Positions 5,865 to 6,270 of a stretch of 6,270 bases of DNA are shown here, piece by piece. The stretch is from Verrucomicrobiales bacterium. GTDB lineage: Bacteria > Verrucomicrobiota > Verrucomicrobiia > Verrucomicrobiales > V1-33. A program made the position numbers and the translations under genes. The DNA is taken from the NCBI GenBank assembly GCA_023253575.1, contig JALRGB010000737.1:1-6270 (forward strand). Reading direction: 5' to 3'. Each line of letters starts with the position of its first letter. Within the stretch, counting starts at the first letter, position 1. Under the pieces are notes generated by a model, which did no database searches, was not told where the DNA came from, and saw only the letters and a list, made by a program, of their open reading frames with translations.

Positions 5865-6270
5865 ATGCATCCAGACCTCGAATCGCTTGTCACCGCCGGA
5901 AAACTACCCGCCCCGGCAGCGGAAAAACTCTCACTCCTGGAACCAGGCACTTACTGCCTGCACCCGAGCTGGGGACCCGGCAAAATTGCGAGCTGGGATG
6001 TGGACAATGATCGGGTGCGCGTCGACTTCGAAGGCAAAGAAGGTCACGAGCTGAAGCTGGAGTTTGCTGCCAAGTCATTAAGTCCACTGGTTTCCACGCA
6101 TGTCCTCGCCATGCGGGTCGCTGACCGGGCGGCGATGACAACGATGGCCGAGAAGCAGGCGGCTGATTTTGTGAAGCTGGTCCTGCAGAGTTACGGTGGC
6201 CGCATGATGCTCGACCAGTTTGAAGAAGTGGTGAAGCCGAAAATCCTCAGCGAGGCGCGATTCAAGCCGT
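5865..6270 (+). CDS. Long-form GreA-like transcription factor, N-terminal part (3' truncated by window)
   Basis: The frame from ATG 5865 is open to the window edge (135 residues seen). It begins MHPDLESLVTAGKLPAPAAE, then EPGTYCLHPSWGPGKIASWD and VRVDFEGKEGHELKLEFAAK. The latter two look like a small beta-barrel with the W-G-x-G-K-I pattern also found in CarD/Tudor-like domains. Next come SLSPLVSTHVLAMR and a helical part, ADFVKLVLQSYGGRMMLDQF. I associate this order with the extended N-terminal region of GreA/GreB-family proteins in Chlamydiae and Verrucomicrobia, which carry the transcript-cleavage domain far downstream. That C-terminal domain is outside the window, so the assignment rests on N-terminal resemblance alone. 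No ribosome binding site is visible. It could instead be a stand-alone protein with a CarD-like fold. Confidence 0.6.
   Translation, partial: MHPDLESLVTAGKLPAPAAEKLSLLEPGTYCLHPSWGPGKIASWDVDNDRVRVDFEGKEGHELKLEFAAKSLSPLVSTHVLAMRVADRAAMTTMAEKQAADFVKLVLQSYGGRMMLDQFEEVVKPKILSEARFKP

Overview
This window (about 58-60% GC by eye) looks like chromosomal housekeeping DNA from a member of the Verrucomicrobiota/PVC group. That placement is inferred from protein flavour: the omega and SmpB sequences, a long-form GreA-like factor of the type I associate with Chlamydiae and Verrucomicrobia, and a ClpS/DUF2017 pair. No 16S or database comparison was possible, so the taxonomy is tentative.

Layout. At the left edge is the C-terminus of transcription terminator Rho (ends 187), followed on the same strand by rpoZ (RNA polymerase omega, 449-712), smpB (tmRNA-binding protein, 791-1252) and a large secreted alpha/beta-hydrolase/lipase gene (1305-2915). 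The hydrolase frame is interrupted by one in-frame amber codon at 1755-1757. The frame is otherwise intact and its catalytic triad is preserved. Facing it on the minus strand is a metallo-beta-lactamase-fold hydrolase of the NAPE-PLD/UlaG type (2979 to about 3926). Divergent from that, on the plus strand, is 5-formyltetrahydrofolate cyclo-ligase (4075-4758, TTG start), then clpS (4816-5112). Eight bases after clpS comes a probable DUF2017-family protein carrying a hexamer-encoded acidic tract (5121-5747). The right edge holds the 5' part of a long GreA-like transcription factor (5865 to beyond 6270).

How the genes fit together. Rho, omega and the GreA-like factor belong to the transcription machinery. 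SmpB and ClpS are both quality-control factors: SmpB works with tmRNA to tag stalled nascent chains, and ClpS delivers N-degron substrates to ClpAP/ClpCP. The cyclo-ligase serves folate one-carbon metabolism. The hydrolase and the MBL protein look like independent accessory enzymes.

The points most worth a second look are the single in-frame TAG splitting the lipase while neighbouring genes use TAG as a normal stop, a well-formed promoter that would make clpS mRNA leaderless, and the (GATGAA)n-type acidic tract in the clpS-linked gene. I saw no mobile element, CRISPR array, tRNA or rRNA, and no convincing evidence of a wholly new system.
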